A DNA stretch of 64,000 nucleotides from assembly GCA_002812745.2 (NCBI GenBank), contig NCSJ02000101.1, forward strand, positions 1-64,000, in the 5' to 3' direction. Shown here one piece after another: positions 25,036 to 36,453 of this stretch. The stretch's first letter is position 1. Each line of letters starts with the position of its first letter. The DNA is from Scytalidium lignicola. Lineage: Eukaryota > Ascomycota > Leotiomycetes. Position numbers and translations under genes: made by a program. The notes beneath the pieces were generated by a model, which was given only the letters and a program-made list of their open reading frames with translations, made no database searches and was not told where the DNA came from.

Positions 25036-26070
25036 GATTTGATGCTTGGATAGAGATTAATTATAAAAGCTGTTTAATTTTTTTGTTTACTCAGAATTTC
25101 TATTGTTTTTCAAGTTTAAAATAAAGACTCTGTTCTGACGGCTGGTAATTAGTGAGGCTGAAACGCCTCGTTGGAGCGGCTGAGAGGTTTAATTAAGTTA
25201 AGTCCTAGTGTTCTAATTGGTTGAACTAGACGTAGGGAAACACGATTAACTGTATTGGCCAATAACATAAATTAAGAAGTAGAAAGAGTTTTATGCAGAT
25301 TTATAGAACTGCTGTATACATGTTTTATTCTGTATCTAGATCCTTGATTAAAGAAACACATGCAGTACTATGATATGGGTGTGCTGTAAAGATACCCGTC
25401 AACTAAACCATAACTGGGTGGCCTTTACTGGAGGCTCTCTTTTTGGATATACAGTTCAAGTTCAACGATCCCTGGCACATCTAAATAGCAGTTATTCACG
25501 ACATAAGAAATAAGAAAGAAAAANGAAAAATAAGGCTACAGAATAGTCTTTGCAAGTGAATCATTTTAATAGAATATTTTCGAACATGGAATAACCTAGT
25601 CTGAATCACCACATAAACAGTTTTAATTATTCTATAGGGTTGAATCAGGCTATCCACCTCCTCGAGACACGGTACTTTCTGACCTAGGAATTAGATATCA
25701 TACCGTATCATTGGTCAGAACTATATAGAAGACTTCCATATCAAAAATATGAATTAAATTAGTAACTACATGAAAAGAGTAGAACAAACTAGGTCATTAG
25801 AAGAAGTTAATCAACAAAAGATAGCGTGAACTTGTCAAATGAAGACGCTACCAGGGAGTTCTTCCCGCTATGAAATGAGGAGTAATTGTGCATGTGACAA
25901 AAAAGGATAAAAAAAAGTTGATTAACAGATGTAGTTAAACAAAGATATCAAAGTTTGACCGTTATATTCTGAGATATTCCTCAAAGGCAATACAATAGAA
26001 CAGTTTGAACAAAATTTTTTCTTTTNATAACTTCTTGTCCTGAATCTCAAGACAAAAAAAAAAAAANCTT
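25036..26070. other. Intergenic, A/T-rich
   Basis: A 1-kb spacer between divergent genes with Ns at 25524, 26026 and 26067, each next to an A or T run. No coding region is seen. Confidence 0.5.
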
Positions 26071-26673
26071 ATGGCTCCAGAGTCGCAAACTAACAACAAC
26101 GACCCCGAGTCTGAAGACGCGTCTAATATAAATCTAGAACAAGCAACTTCTCCTGAAATGCGGAACATCCCTGCGTTGATCAAGACTGAGAATAGTCCGC
26201 CAGCATCTCTTAACCCTCCAACCGAGCACATTACCAACAGAAAAGAGCAGGATCTCCTACTAGTGAGCTGGTTGCTTCAAGATGACCCAGTTATTAGGTT
26301 CGGAGATCTTTGTCGACGTGCAAACATCTTAACTGGAAGAAGGCAGCCAAATGACAGAAGGATTGGTCCAGGGAGCTGGCTGGTTGAGAGATACAGAAGT
26401 ATTGGTCTCAAGGACGACGAGCTTGGCAGAAGGGTTAGTGGGAGCAAAATGTGGCCAAGGATCTATAGCAGACTCTTTCCATTCCACGTGCCGGGTGCAG
26501 AGTACCTGCTGGAGACAAGCACAGTTGAGAAAGAAGTTGAGCTAGAACCTCAAGCAACAGAAGATCAACCTACCAGTGTTGAGGAGTTAGAGATAGGAGA
26601 GGATAAATGTGTGAGGGGGGTTCTTGAGAGTGAAAGCGAAGAGATGTTCAGGATAAAGGTTGAAGGAGGTTGA
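26071..26673 (+). CDS. Hypothetical protein, 200 residues
   Basis: A single uninterrupted frame with an ATG just after an A-run and an N at 26067. The N-terminal 60 residues are acidic/Asn/Pro-rich and look disordered. The middle (about 65-140) is denser in hydrophobic and aromatic residues (QDLLLVSWLLQDDPVIRFGDL, WPRIYSRLFPFHVPGAEYLL), suggesting a small folded helical domain. The tail is strongly acidic. No known family is recognised. The start is the first ATG; an upstream frame cannot be assessed because of the N. It may be a lineage-specific gene. Confidence 0.5.
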   Translation: MAPESQTNNNDPESEDASNINLEQATSPEMRNIPALIKTENSPPASLNPPTEHITNRKEQDLLLVSWLLQDDPVIRFGDLCRRANILTGRRQPNDRRIGPGSWLVERYRSIGLKDDELGRRVSGSKMWPRIYSRLFPFHVPGAEYLLETSTVEKEVELEPQATEDQPTSVEELEIGEDKCVRGVLESESEEMFRIKVEGG

Positions 26674-27377
26674 CCGAACTACAAGACATAAACTTCCTCG
26701 AGAGTAAGTGGTGGGAAAATGAGATAGGAAGTCATGTATGAGATGGATATTCGTTCAAATGTTTTTGTTTTGCGGAGATATTGGAGTTTGATATTCTTTG
26801 TGAGTTAATAGTGATTTAGTGAAAAAGAAGCATTTCCATAATGTCTGACGATTGATTGTAGGTGAGAATCGTCCTTTCGGGGAAATTATGAACTCACAAT
26901 TTCTATCTTTGTTTTGTATTTGAGCCATCATCAGAATTCTCCTACCTGTATGGTATAATATAAATGAATACTTGATTGAGCATGGACCTATTCTAGTTGA
27001 AAATTGAGTTGGGCCAATAATAGCCATCAGCTTGAGTGTTCCTTTGTTGTAAGAAGTTTAATCCAAATGTTCTAGTAATGTTCTGTCAGAACCGCTTCTG
27101 TAATAGATATGTTAATATGCTTATAGAGATATTATGGGGAGAGAGATAATTGCCAAAGGGAGAAAGAGACTCTAAATCTTGAGTGGAAGAGAGGACAATA
27201 TATGAAAAGCTAAAACTTGATCTGAAATCCTGGCGCCCAAAAATTTGATATACGCCGCATGAACCATATCCACTACATTATAACCAATATTTACTTGAAA
27301 ATCGAGAAGACCTTAACTAGCTACTAGCTAGCCCGAGATCTGCCTTGTTCTAAGGAAAGTCTTTACAACACAGAAGA
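26674..27377. other. Intergenic, convergent
   Basis: A 704-bp spacer between converging genes. A minus-strand frame of 90 codons at 26755-27027 has no family features and lies in the probable 3' UTR of the preceding gene, so it is not called. Confidence 0.5.
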
Positions 27378-28402
27378 TCACATGTCTCCATACCTCTCGT
27401 CCACAAATCGCTGCATTTCAGGTGTAACCTGTCCACGTGTCACACATGATGATACTTTCTTGATTAAGGGTCTGCGCTCGTACTTATCCCGATGGATATT
27501 GGGATATGTCTCGATGTCGTCGGGCGCGGTGAACGCGCCTGGTTCTGCAGTAAATGGAAGAATACCATTGGTTAAATCTTCCGCTGACCTCATATTATTA
27601 GCCTCGCCGAGCTTAGAGAATTGTGATAGCTGAGTGGATGAAAGTTGGAATAGGGCCAAAAATGGGGGGTGAAAAAAAAGAACCCAGAAGCTAAATGATC
27701 AACCATTAGATAATCTGAATCGGAGAGTGTTTATAGTAGGGAGATCTGGGATTGCCAGACAGGAAGGGAAAGGTATAGATACCCTAGAATCTAATTTATT
27801 ATGGTCAAATAATACAGTTCCGCCAAATATCTGGGCTTCAGCCCAGTATCCGACTATATCTGCTGGGCCATGTGGATATTGATACCAGTACTGATAATTC
27901 GGGTGAAAGAGGTCAGGTTTAAATGTACCATTTGGATAACAAGCTTTTGATGGGTGGTGGGGTCCTCCTGTTGGATGTAACTCGCGGAACATTTTAACAG
28001 CAAGGTCATGAACAGTTACAGCAACTAAGTCAAGAAGCCGGAGCATGAATTCAGTGGACCTAATCTGCGCATCTTGATAAGCTTGTGCTACCTGTGATCG
28101 TTTGTCAGTAAAATAGAGTAGGAGTAGGTGCTTTTCATAGTGTGAGATACCTCTGCTTTCACTTGCCGTTCTTGAAATTGCTGGATTTCAATCATTGAAC
28201 TTGCACAGGACTCAGATCGTTCCAATATATCGGAACGTAAAAAGTTTCCTCCATAATCCATTGAAATATCTCTTGTGGGAAGTCCATCTACAATCTGAGC
28301 AAATGTTTCTATAGCTTTCTTTGAAGCCAGCACTCGACGAAATGTTCGTTCGAATAGTTTGGCCTTTTCAGGCTCTAGGTCGGAAACCGAGGCGGTCATC
28401 AT
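27378..28402 (-). CDS. Fungal protein of unknown function (structure uncertain, in-frame TGA)
   Basis: Exon 1 is 28402-28151 and exon 2 starts at 28091 (59-bp intron, GTATCT...CACAG). The frame then runs open to TGA at 27701-27699, giving 214 residues, and continues open in the same frame to 27378. Conserved-looking blocks are MFRELHPTGGPHHP, HGPADIVGYWAEAQIFGGTVLFDH and, beyond the TGA, NIHRDKYERRPLIKK; I recall this YWAE...GGV.LFD...YRDR arrangement from many ascomycete proteins without known function, so the part after the TGA should belong. A third intron is likely: one phase-correct option runs from GTATCT near 27782 to a CAG at 27639, another acceptor at TTTAG does not match phase. G6 and A8 runs at 27664-27681 could hide an indel. 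Confidence 0.6.
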
Positions 28403-30497
28403 TTGACTTAGATGGTAGCCTTACTAGGCAGAAAACAATATAAATAATGTCCTCTTAGTTCAGACTTATTGGGTTTTCGATGTGTTGTTATGAAATGACC
28501 TTGCAGCCACTTCGACGGCAAACAGTTACATATCTCTCACGTGATTTCGAGACGACGCTACGTTTGTTAGAGATTCCTTATGTAATTGACGTCTATCGTT
28601 GATAAATTAAGGTAATCTGATCATTTATTCAAGAGGTTAGAAATGGTACAATTTTTAGGTGGACAATCCACTGTCCTAGAGTACACCGCTAGGCGTTATA
28701 TTCTCACTCTTCAACTCTGATTAATTCAGAGCACACCAAGCATTTATCTCCCGTATTATATAGCCATTCTCTCTAATATGGATTCCTTTCATGCATATAA
28801 TCCTCTGCATAAATTGGATAAATATGCTTAACCCTTTAAGTATAATAAATGTCGATAGGTCCCGTTGGATCGGTCTCTTTGAAGCAACATGTGACATATG
28901 AGATGAGTGAAACTGAAACGAAAGTTCTCACACCGTCATTTTTAAATGCACACAGATTTGTAATCATATTTGCATCGTAATCACTAGATCCCAATAAAGA
29001 GTTATCTTAGGGCTGCGGTGAGAAGTAAAAAGTAAGTTCAAAGCCTTTGATGGTGGGGCCGCCACATGCTGGGGGATAGCCGACTAATAAACAATTCAGT
29101 GTTGGCAGATTACCTGTATTATGGTACGAGAAACACCTATCCCCCACCATAATTTACAAGATTACAAAACATCTCAAAGGGGAAATTTTAGGTTTTATTG
29201 ACCGGGATTCTCGGCGATTGAGGCCTCTGCCGCCGAGATAGATCTGCTTTTCCTCGGTACCTCTCGAGGCGGAAAAGGAATAATTATATAAGAAGGCCAA
29301 GATCCAAATCTTCAACAATAATTTCGACTTCACGTTTAATTACTTTAAATGTCGACTATAATCATATTGCATAATGCTCTCGACAATTTCTGCGGATTGG
29401 ACAGCACAAACGATCATCAAGAGGGCTGGAAGCGGATAAGCAGTTCCAGGAGGTAGTGAGATCCTCCTTCTATTCGATCCCAAATTTATCCGTATCTGAG
29501 CAAAGAGCATATGATATGTAGTTTTCAGTGAGTGATTTTCTCGAAAAGCTGTATAGGTTATCTAAGTGGAATTTTGCAATAGATCAGAGAAATACGGCAA
29601 ATGCCTAGCCACTCGATGCTATTGCATTGCCGAAATACAGATTTGGTGGAAACACCACGTTCTCATGTCGAAGGTCCTTGACAATCACCTCGTTATTATT
29701 TGCTGCCGAAGGTCGGCATCAGGTAAAATGGATCTTTCATGCTTCCGGATCCTATTGCATTGACTGACGGCCATTACCCAGTGAGGCGCCACAAAGAAAC
29801 GGCACGAACTTCTACGAGAACAGTGTTTACATCCGAATAAAAGTCCGAATATTATCGGGATCCGCATATGCCTCAGGGGTGCAGCGCAGTTGGAGATTCT
29901 AGTCCGGATTTAGAAAATGTACCCCTTTGGTCTGCAGAAAGCTGCACCTCAACACTATTCCCACCTATTACGGAGTTTGCCAACAACGAAAGGCTCAAAG
30001 AATCATTTATAACCGCCGAACACGCAAATGGACATGCCTAAGCCATCGAAGTTGTTCCGCGCCGACAGAACTGTGGTATGTCGGTCACACAAGTAGGACC
30101 GCATCTGGGATGTGCCGGAGCGGTTCCGCAGATGGGAGCACAAAGCGGATAGATTCAAGGGCGGTCTTGGTAATCTTTTTCGAAAGTCATTTTAAGCTCT
30201 GGAACGCAGGCACGTAGGGCGGAGCAGGGGTCTCCGATATCTGGGTGGCGGCAAGTTGGTGAACTGGTAGCGGACCCTGCTTGCTCAAGGTGGGGTCTTT
30301 TTGGATTACTAACTCTCAGCTGCAGTACGTCAAACCGCCTGACATATCAGTTCAACGGAGGACACGCAGTTATCGGACATCTAAAACGTCGGCAGTTCAA
30401 GAAGGTGGAAGTGGTTTCTTGCGCCATGTGCCAGTAATAACAGCCTACAAGTGTGCAGTGTTGTCTCCGCCACACTCAAAGCTCCATTGCAATCAAA
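28403..30497. other. Large intergenic region upstream of Zn2Cys6 gene
   Basis: 2.1 kb with only short meaningless frames. Composition is near average. A GC-rich hairpin with CGG half-sites lies at 29209-29238, with further CGG/CCG triplets to 29272. The right part is the promoter of the next Zn2Cys6 gene. No gene, RNA or transposon is recognised. Confidence 0.5.
29209..29238. repeat. Inverted repeat TCTCGGCG / CGCCGAGA
   Basis: Two perfect 8-bp arms separated by 14 bp. The arms contain CGG triplets in inverted orientation, the usual arrangement of Zn2Cys6 sites. It lies about 1.26 kb upstream of a Zn2Cys6 gene start, so autoregulation is possible but unproven. Confidence 0.35.
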
Positions 30498-32829
30498 ATG
30501 AATTATTCGGAGGGCAATTCTGAGAACGGAGGAGCAACAATCTCATCTCACAGTAAGCCATGTGTGAGCTGTCGAAAGAGAAAGGTTAGATGTGACAAGG
30601 CACGACCTTGTGCAAACTGCACTAGGCTAAAACAGCTTTGTACCTACGATACGGGCGAAACAACTTCCACTAGTCAGGAAGTCACACCGGGGAACGATGA
30701 AGATATTCGAGAACGACTAGCCCGATTAGAGGCCTTGATGGCAACAATGATGTTGCGTGAGAGCAATCATTCTAGCCCATCAAGTGCTAATAGCCAGATT
30801 GATGCCAGTCAGATGGGTCAGGGGCTCAATAATAATCTACAGCCTCGCTTGCCAAATCAACCCACAAAGCTACTAGGAGGAACAGCAGGAGCTTATGATT
30901 ATAATAACGCACCCAAGCAATATCCTGTAGGCTTGAAGATATTCCAAGAAGGGAGCTCGAGATATTATGACTCCGATTTCTGGCCTGGGTTGATCAGCGA
31001 GGTTGGCTTAAGTCTTACATATTCCTTTTGTAGAACATACCTCTTACAAAGATTAAACAGGTCGAGGAGCTCAGAAGCCTCTTCAATGTTCCAACTACGC
31101 CCAAGAAGATTTCATCATGGATTTCACTTTCCGCAGTTGGCTTGCAATTGCCTCAGAGTACGCTAGGCCTTACCACGATGCATCCGACGTTGGATGAGAG
31201 CAACAAGTTACTCCAATTTTTCTTCAAAGATGTGAATCCTTTTCTAAGAATAATTCATCTCTCACACTTCGGGAAGGAGCTAGATCAATACCGCCGTGGC
31301 ACGTTCTTCATGCCTCTTGAGTTCGAAGCGCTTCTGTTTTCTGTATACACACTTGCAGCAAATAACATGAGTCCACAAATGGTCGAAAGCACATTCTCAG
31401 TCAGCAAACCTTCCTTGGTAGAGCAATTTCATCACGCAACACAAATAGCGTTAACAAAAGTCAACTTTATCACAAGTGAGAATATCACAACTATGCAAGC
31501 TCTACTACATTATGTTGTAAGTGCTACACTCTCTTATAACTCCCAGATTCGAGCAGATCCTTCGCTGTTATCAGCTTTCCAAACATTTTATCTAACATAT
31601 ATTATAGACATTTCTCTTCCAGCAAAGTAGTCAAAACCAATCTCAAGATGCACTAGCCATGTTGACAATTGCCTGGAGGGTTGCTGTGAATATGGGCTTA
31701 CACCGAGATCCCGAAAAATTTCCCTTGTCGCCTTGGGTGTGTGAAATTCGCAGAAGGATTTTTAATCATCTGTCCATTCTCGATGCACTAGCCCTGAGCA
31801 ACTTTAGTACTGAATCTCATATGCCCATGACTGCAGACACCACTCCTCCAAAGAATGCAAATGATGAAGAATGGCACGCAAGTCGGTTCGCATTACCATC
31901 TTCTGTCCCAGGCGATGCGATTGGTTGCAAGGGAATGACTTTTGCTCTTGCACATCGCGAAATTGCAGACTTGACAAGAGAGATTGCGAAGCTAGAAAGT
32001 CGCGATCTGAAAGAAAAGGAAAACCTCATACGTCAAACCGAAATGAGCTTGAACACAAAGTATTTAAAGGGTCTAGATCGAAGCAATCGCTCACAGACCG
32101 TGGTTGCTGCTTTCGTGGAAGTTGGTCTTTCGAGTTTGAAGCTTGTGAATAGGCATCGAAAGGCAATGGAGACAGACGTCTCATCAAAGGACGCTGAAAT
32201 GTACCGGTAAGTTATCCCAATTGCACACCATTTTTAACTATGCACTAATTACAGTAAAAAGTGTCTTCATTGCAGCCATTGAATTACTGGAAGCTTACGA
32301 TTACCATATCAATTCCTTCGCCCCAATGGGTTGGGGTTGGATATTCGAAATTGCCGTCCCGTGGCTTGCAATCGCAATTGTTATAACATACCAGCCTAAA
32401 CTAACCCGGAAAGCAGATATAGATCGTACCAAGAAACAAATCGACATTGCATTCTCAAGATACGAAAATCCCGAGCGTTCAATTGTTATTAGTCCGTTGT
32501 GGCAATTGCTAGTCGAACTACGACTGAAGATGGATCGTTCGTGGAGTAGAGAACAACAGATGAGAAACGAAAATATCAATGGTGACCTCCAATTAACTGG
32601 GGTTAACCAAGCGGCTACCAATTTTAATGACCCGAATTTCAGGCTTACGGATGATTTGATGCTGGATTTTGGGAGTTTCGCGACTCAACCAGATCGGATG
32701 ATGTATGATGAAACTCTTTTCATCCAGGATAATGCAAACTTGCCTTGGTAAGTCGAATCATGATTTACAGCATTGAGGAGATAAGAACCTAATTATTATA
32801 CTAGGCTGCCTGAAACTCTACAACGTTGA
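30498..32829 (+). CDS. Zn2Cys6 fungal-type transcription factor
   Basis: Exons 30498-31001, 31061-31516, 31623-32206, 32262-32747 and 32805-32829, giving 684 residues. The cluster is Cys22, 25, 32, 38, 41 and 48 (CVSCRKRKVRCDKARPCANC ... C), followed by a short coiled coil (IRERLARLEALMATMM), the standard dimerisation element. The middle homology region includes FFKDVNPFLRIIHLSHF and LTIAWRVAVNMGLHRDPE with EIRRRIFNHLSILDA, typical of the fungal-specific TF domain; MGWGWIFEIAVPWLAIAIV resembles the C-terminal helix pair. The last exon encodes only eight residues. The intron 4 acceptor (AAAAAG at 32261) is weak but is the only one keeping frame. The glutathione transferase downstream on the same strand is a possible target. 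Confidence 0.85.
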
Positions 32830-33665
32830 TGTAAGGGTGCTCAACTATGATCTATTGGAAATATAATTGGCATGAAGTTGAATCAAGGGAAGCGACGATT
32901 CCTCCATGTTATCAAGAGCTAAGAGGAGGTCAAAGCATCGGGTTGATGCACCAACTCTTGAGCTTGATACTCACTAGGAGAAGACAGAGCAGGCCAGGAA
33001 GCCAAGAAGTATGAGACAATGAGGATCAAGTAAAAGGGTTTGGCAGCAAGTCAATTCCCAGTGCAACGGAACACCCGACCCAATAAGCCCTGAGATCTAT
33101 CTCAAAAAGTAGGATTTGTGCTCTCTTGAAATCTCAACAATTATCAAAAGATTCGCCCTTAAGGTTTTTAAATGTATTGGATTAGACAGTTTGACTAGGT
33201 ATTATCACATCTGATAGTTCAATGACTATCATTCAGCATAAATAAAAATTTTAACCATTTAATTCAGCTTAAGAAGTAATATTACCTTATATAAACGTAA
33301 ATTTATTAATGTATACTAGCAATTAACCATCATAAAAACAGGTAATGTTGAATTACATTCGAACCGGCCCTCTTTCAGGCTTGTTTCTTGTTTAGTCTTT
33401 GCTTCGTCAGCAGCACGCGATGGCTGACATATGTTTTAGCCTTGACTGGTAATATCACCTAATCAGAACAAGGGAACCCTATTACCTAAATCCCAAAGTC
33501 TCCATGGTTTCTAATAGGTGCGGGGTATTATTGTACCTAGTACCTCATATTAATCGATGACAGTATTAAACTTCCTAGCAGACTGCTTATATTTGGGCAA
33601 CCTCGTGCAAGACAAAAAGTGTTGTAGTTATCTCGAGTAAAACTGTATTGCACCACCTTGCAAAA
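32830..33665. other. Intergenic between regulator and glutathione transferase
   Basis: 836 bp, A/T-rich around 33200-33350. It should contain the transferase promoter. No gene is seen. Confidence 0.5.
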
Positions 33666-35126
33666 ATGACCCCCAAACCCCCAAAACGGTATTATATCGA
33701 TCCACTTGAAAATCAAATTAAAGGCTAGACAACTAAGTAACATCTATACTCCAGTGATAATCCAGGACCAGAAGGCTTCATCGACAAAAAGGGTGCCTTT
33801 AATCGGCCAGATGCACAGTTTCGCTCAAGTATCTCGGCTGAGCCTGGATCAAAGCATCCACCCGAGAAGGGACGATATCATCTCTATGTTTCCTATGCGT
33901 GTCCATGGGGTTAGCATATGTGTCATTATTTCTGCAGTTTGCCGAATTGCTAATAGTTTTTTTTTTTTTTGTGAATAGCTCATCGTACTTTGATCACGAG
34001 GCAGTTGAAAGGACTCGAGGATTTCATTCCCGTTACTAGTGTCCATCATTTACTTTCCCTGCAGACAGGTATCCCATACCGTTCAATATTACTCAAGTTG
34101 ATTAACTTGCATCAATAAACTGAATCAATTTACTAGGATGGCGATTTGTCAAGCCAGGAGACAACGAACCTGGAGAATTCTGTGGCCCTGATCCGCTCCA
34201 TGACGATGTCGAAGAGATGCGAGATCTCTATTTCAAAGCCAATCCAGACTATGGAGGGCGGTTCTCTGTCCCTGTTCTCTGGGACAAGAAGCTTGAAACG
34301 ATCGTCAGCAATGAGAGCTCTGAGATCATCCGTATGTTTAATACGGAATTTAACTCTCTATTACCTGAAAAGTATGCCAAGGTGGATATATACCCCGCGC
34401 ATCTACAAAGGGATATCGACGAGGTCAACGACTGGCATTACAACAACATTAATAATGGCGTATAGTGAGTTTTTTATGATCTCGATTGATATTTTAAGAA
34501 TGTTGCGCAGTTTTACTAATCTTTTTCTTTTTCACAGCAAGTGTGGAATTGCCAAGTTATACCCCCCGCCAATTGACGTTCCTCACATTCAAAAGATTAC
34601 TAACGTATATATCAGAAGCCAAGAAGCCTATGACATCGCTGTAGCCGCCCTCTTCGAGTCCCTAGATAAAGTTGAGGCTCACCTCGCCAGCTCTTCAGGG
34701 CCGTACTACTTCGGGGAGACCCTCACAGAGGCCGATATTCGGCTCTACGTGACCATCGTCCGCTTTGACCCGGTCTACGTAGGACTCTTTAAATGCAACA
34801 TCAAGGATATTCGAAGCGGATATCCTGCTATTCATAAGTGGCTTCGATTTCTGTACTGGGATCTACCAGCGTTCAAGAGCGACACCATATTTGAACAGAT
34901 TAAGAGCCATTACTGGGAGAGTTTGCCTATGAATCCCGAGGTGAGTTGTCTGTTTCATATTTCTTTGACTTTTCCATTTGCTTAGTTTTCTTGGGGTTCC
35001 GGATATTTGTGGTTGAGTTTGCAATGATTGCTGAACTGACTGTCTTGAAAGAGTATTGTCCCCAGAGGACCACTTCCTCATATCCTTCCAAAAGACAAAG
35101 AGGTGGTGGTAGCACAGAAATTATAA
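33666..35126 (+). CDS. Glutathione S-transferase, xi/omega class (ECM4-like)
   Basis: Seven exons: 33666-33688, 33755-33909, 33979-34068, 34137-34464, 34538-34555, 34616-34940 and 35052-35126, giving 337 residues with all phases matching. Catalytic Cys57 is in [39 protein letters not shown] and the C-terminal domain [18 protein letters not shown] with [14 protein letters not shown] are typical of xi-class glutathionyl-hydroquinone reductases, which use glutathione to reduce glutathionylated quinones. Exon 1 is 23 nt and exon 5 only 18 nt; the intron after exon 5 (GTTATA...ATCAG, 60 bp) has no stop, but splicing it gives the family-typical GIAKSQEAYD. It is cytosolic and a likely detoxification enzyme, possibly of aromatic or lignin-derived quinones. 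Confidence 0.92.
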
Positions 35127-35423
35127 GTGCAGGAAATCAGATGTGGTGGTATCGAGGCTTGAAGCTCTTATGCATATCGACGACGTTATCTTAACTGGCA
35201 ACGATAAATCGAATGGCACTTTGCTATATATATTCACCATTTTTGAGCATCACCAGAAGAAATGTGACGGTAATATGATGAAATTAATTGAATTAATAAG
35301 TCACTTTGGTATTCCCAATTCCTAACTTATAAACTGCTAGACAGTAACGCTCCAAATTCAACAACAATTCAAAACATTAAACATTACAAAATTCCAAATC
35401 CCGGTCCAAACCCCGGTACTCTT

Positions 35424-36453
35424 TTAAACCATTCCAAAAATTCTCCTGTTCCTGTCCCTTCTTCGCTCTTCCAGATATGTCTGTGGTAGTCCCAACAGAC
35501 GCGCCATTTCTTCCTCCCTCTTTTCCAGATTGCCCCAATCACCATGGCCATAATAAGGCGGCGATGGTGGCATTATCGCAGGTGAACTTGCCCATGCGCT
35601 TGAATTGGCATATCCATAATAGTTGCCGTAATAATTGTAATTTGGATAGCCGATATATCCGCCTTGGTATGAAGAGACCCGTGGGCCATAGTAGTCATAG
35701 TTGTTGTACCCGTAGTCGAAATATCGTTGCTGCTCGGGTATCTCTGGGCTGTAGTTGCCATTTTTGTTCCCCTTTGGCTTCTGGTTGGTCGGACTTTGAG
35801 CTTTCTGTGCATTCTCGAGGGGTGGGCTCTCGCTTTCCAATTCGATGTCAAATCGACTCAAAAGGTAGTCGAAGCTTCCCCGCTGAAGTTGGAGCTTCTT
35901 TAATTTGCTCCAGGAGAAGGTGGCTACCTTGAGACAAGAAATTGGAACGTCCCATATATGGCTGATTACTACGAATGACTGCTTTCTCATATTGGCGTTT
36001 TTTGCAAGACGTAGTTGATATTCCTTGCATTCGTGATACTCCAAGTAATCATCTTGCTTGATTGGGATTAAGTCGACCTTAAAATATTCATAATCGTCCA
36101 TATATTCTCTGAGAGACATGCCCCTGACGGACGTTATCTGTAAGAAAAATGTGTTAGCAACCTGTTTTAGAGCAAACTTAGCTAACATAAGGAAATGCTG
36201 GTATACTTACAATTGCAACAGCGCAACGAGTCCCTATTCTAAATTTTTTGGTCGAGAGTATGATGACATAGTGATTATAGCCCTGTTTTGGCAGGGTACC
36301 ACCATTGCAAAAGCACTCTTCTTTCATGCAGTGGAAGGTTTCATAATTGCATGACTCTAGAGTTGATAGTCTGGCAATCGCACCTGGTACAGCGTCGGTT
36401 TCCCTGAGAATCCGCCCTTCGGCTGCAAAGCTCGTAGTCATGTAGCTTGCCAT
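35424..36453 (-). CDS. Fungal protein of unknown function with Tyr/Gly/Asn-rich tail
   Basis: Exons 36453-36211 and 36137-35424 (73-bp intron, GTAAGT...TTACAG) give 318 residues. Residues 55-180 have the pattern YNHYVIILST ... AIITSV ... VDLIPI ... KQSFVVISHIWDVPISCLKV, which resembles a widespread uncharacterised fungal family of small beta-rich domains (HPVVxLS ... TS ... LRKxSYV ... IPxSxL); that link is from memory. The C-terminal 100 residues contain a low-complexity stretch rich in Tyr, Gly and Asn (YFDYGYNNYDYYG and following), prion-like in composition, and an Arg/Glu-rich end. No signal peptide or membrane segment. It is possibly a phase-separating or RNA-granule protein, but this is speculation. 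Confidence 0.65.

Noticed and set aside
29566..30217. Plus-strand frames of 65 and 96 codons before the second Zn2Cys6 gene
   Set aside because: No domain or family pattern; they lie in the probable promoter.
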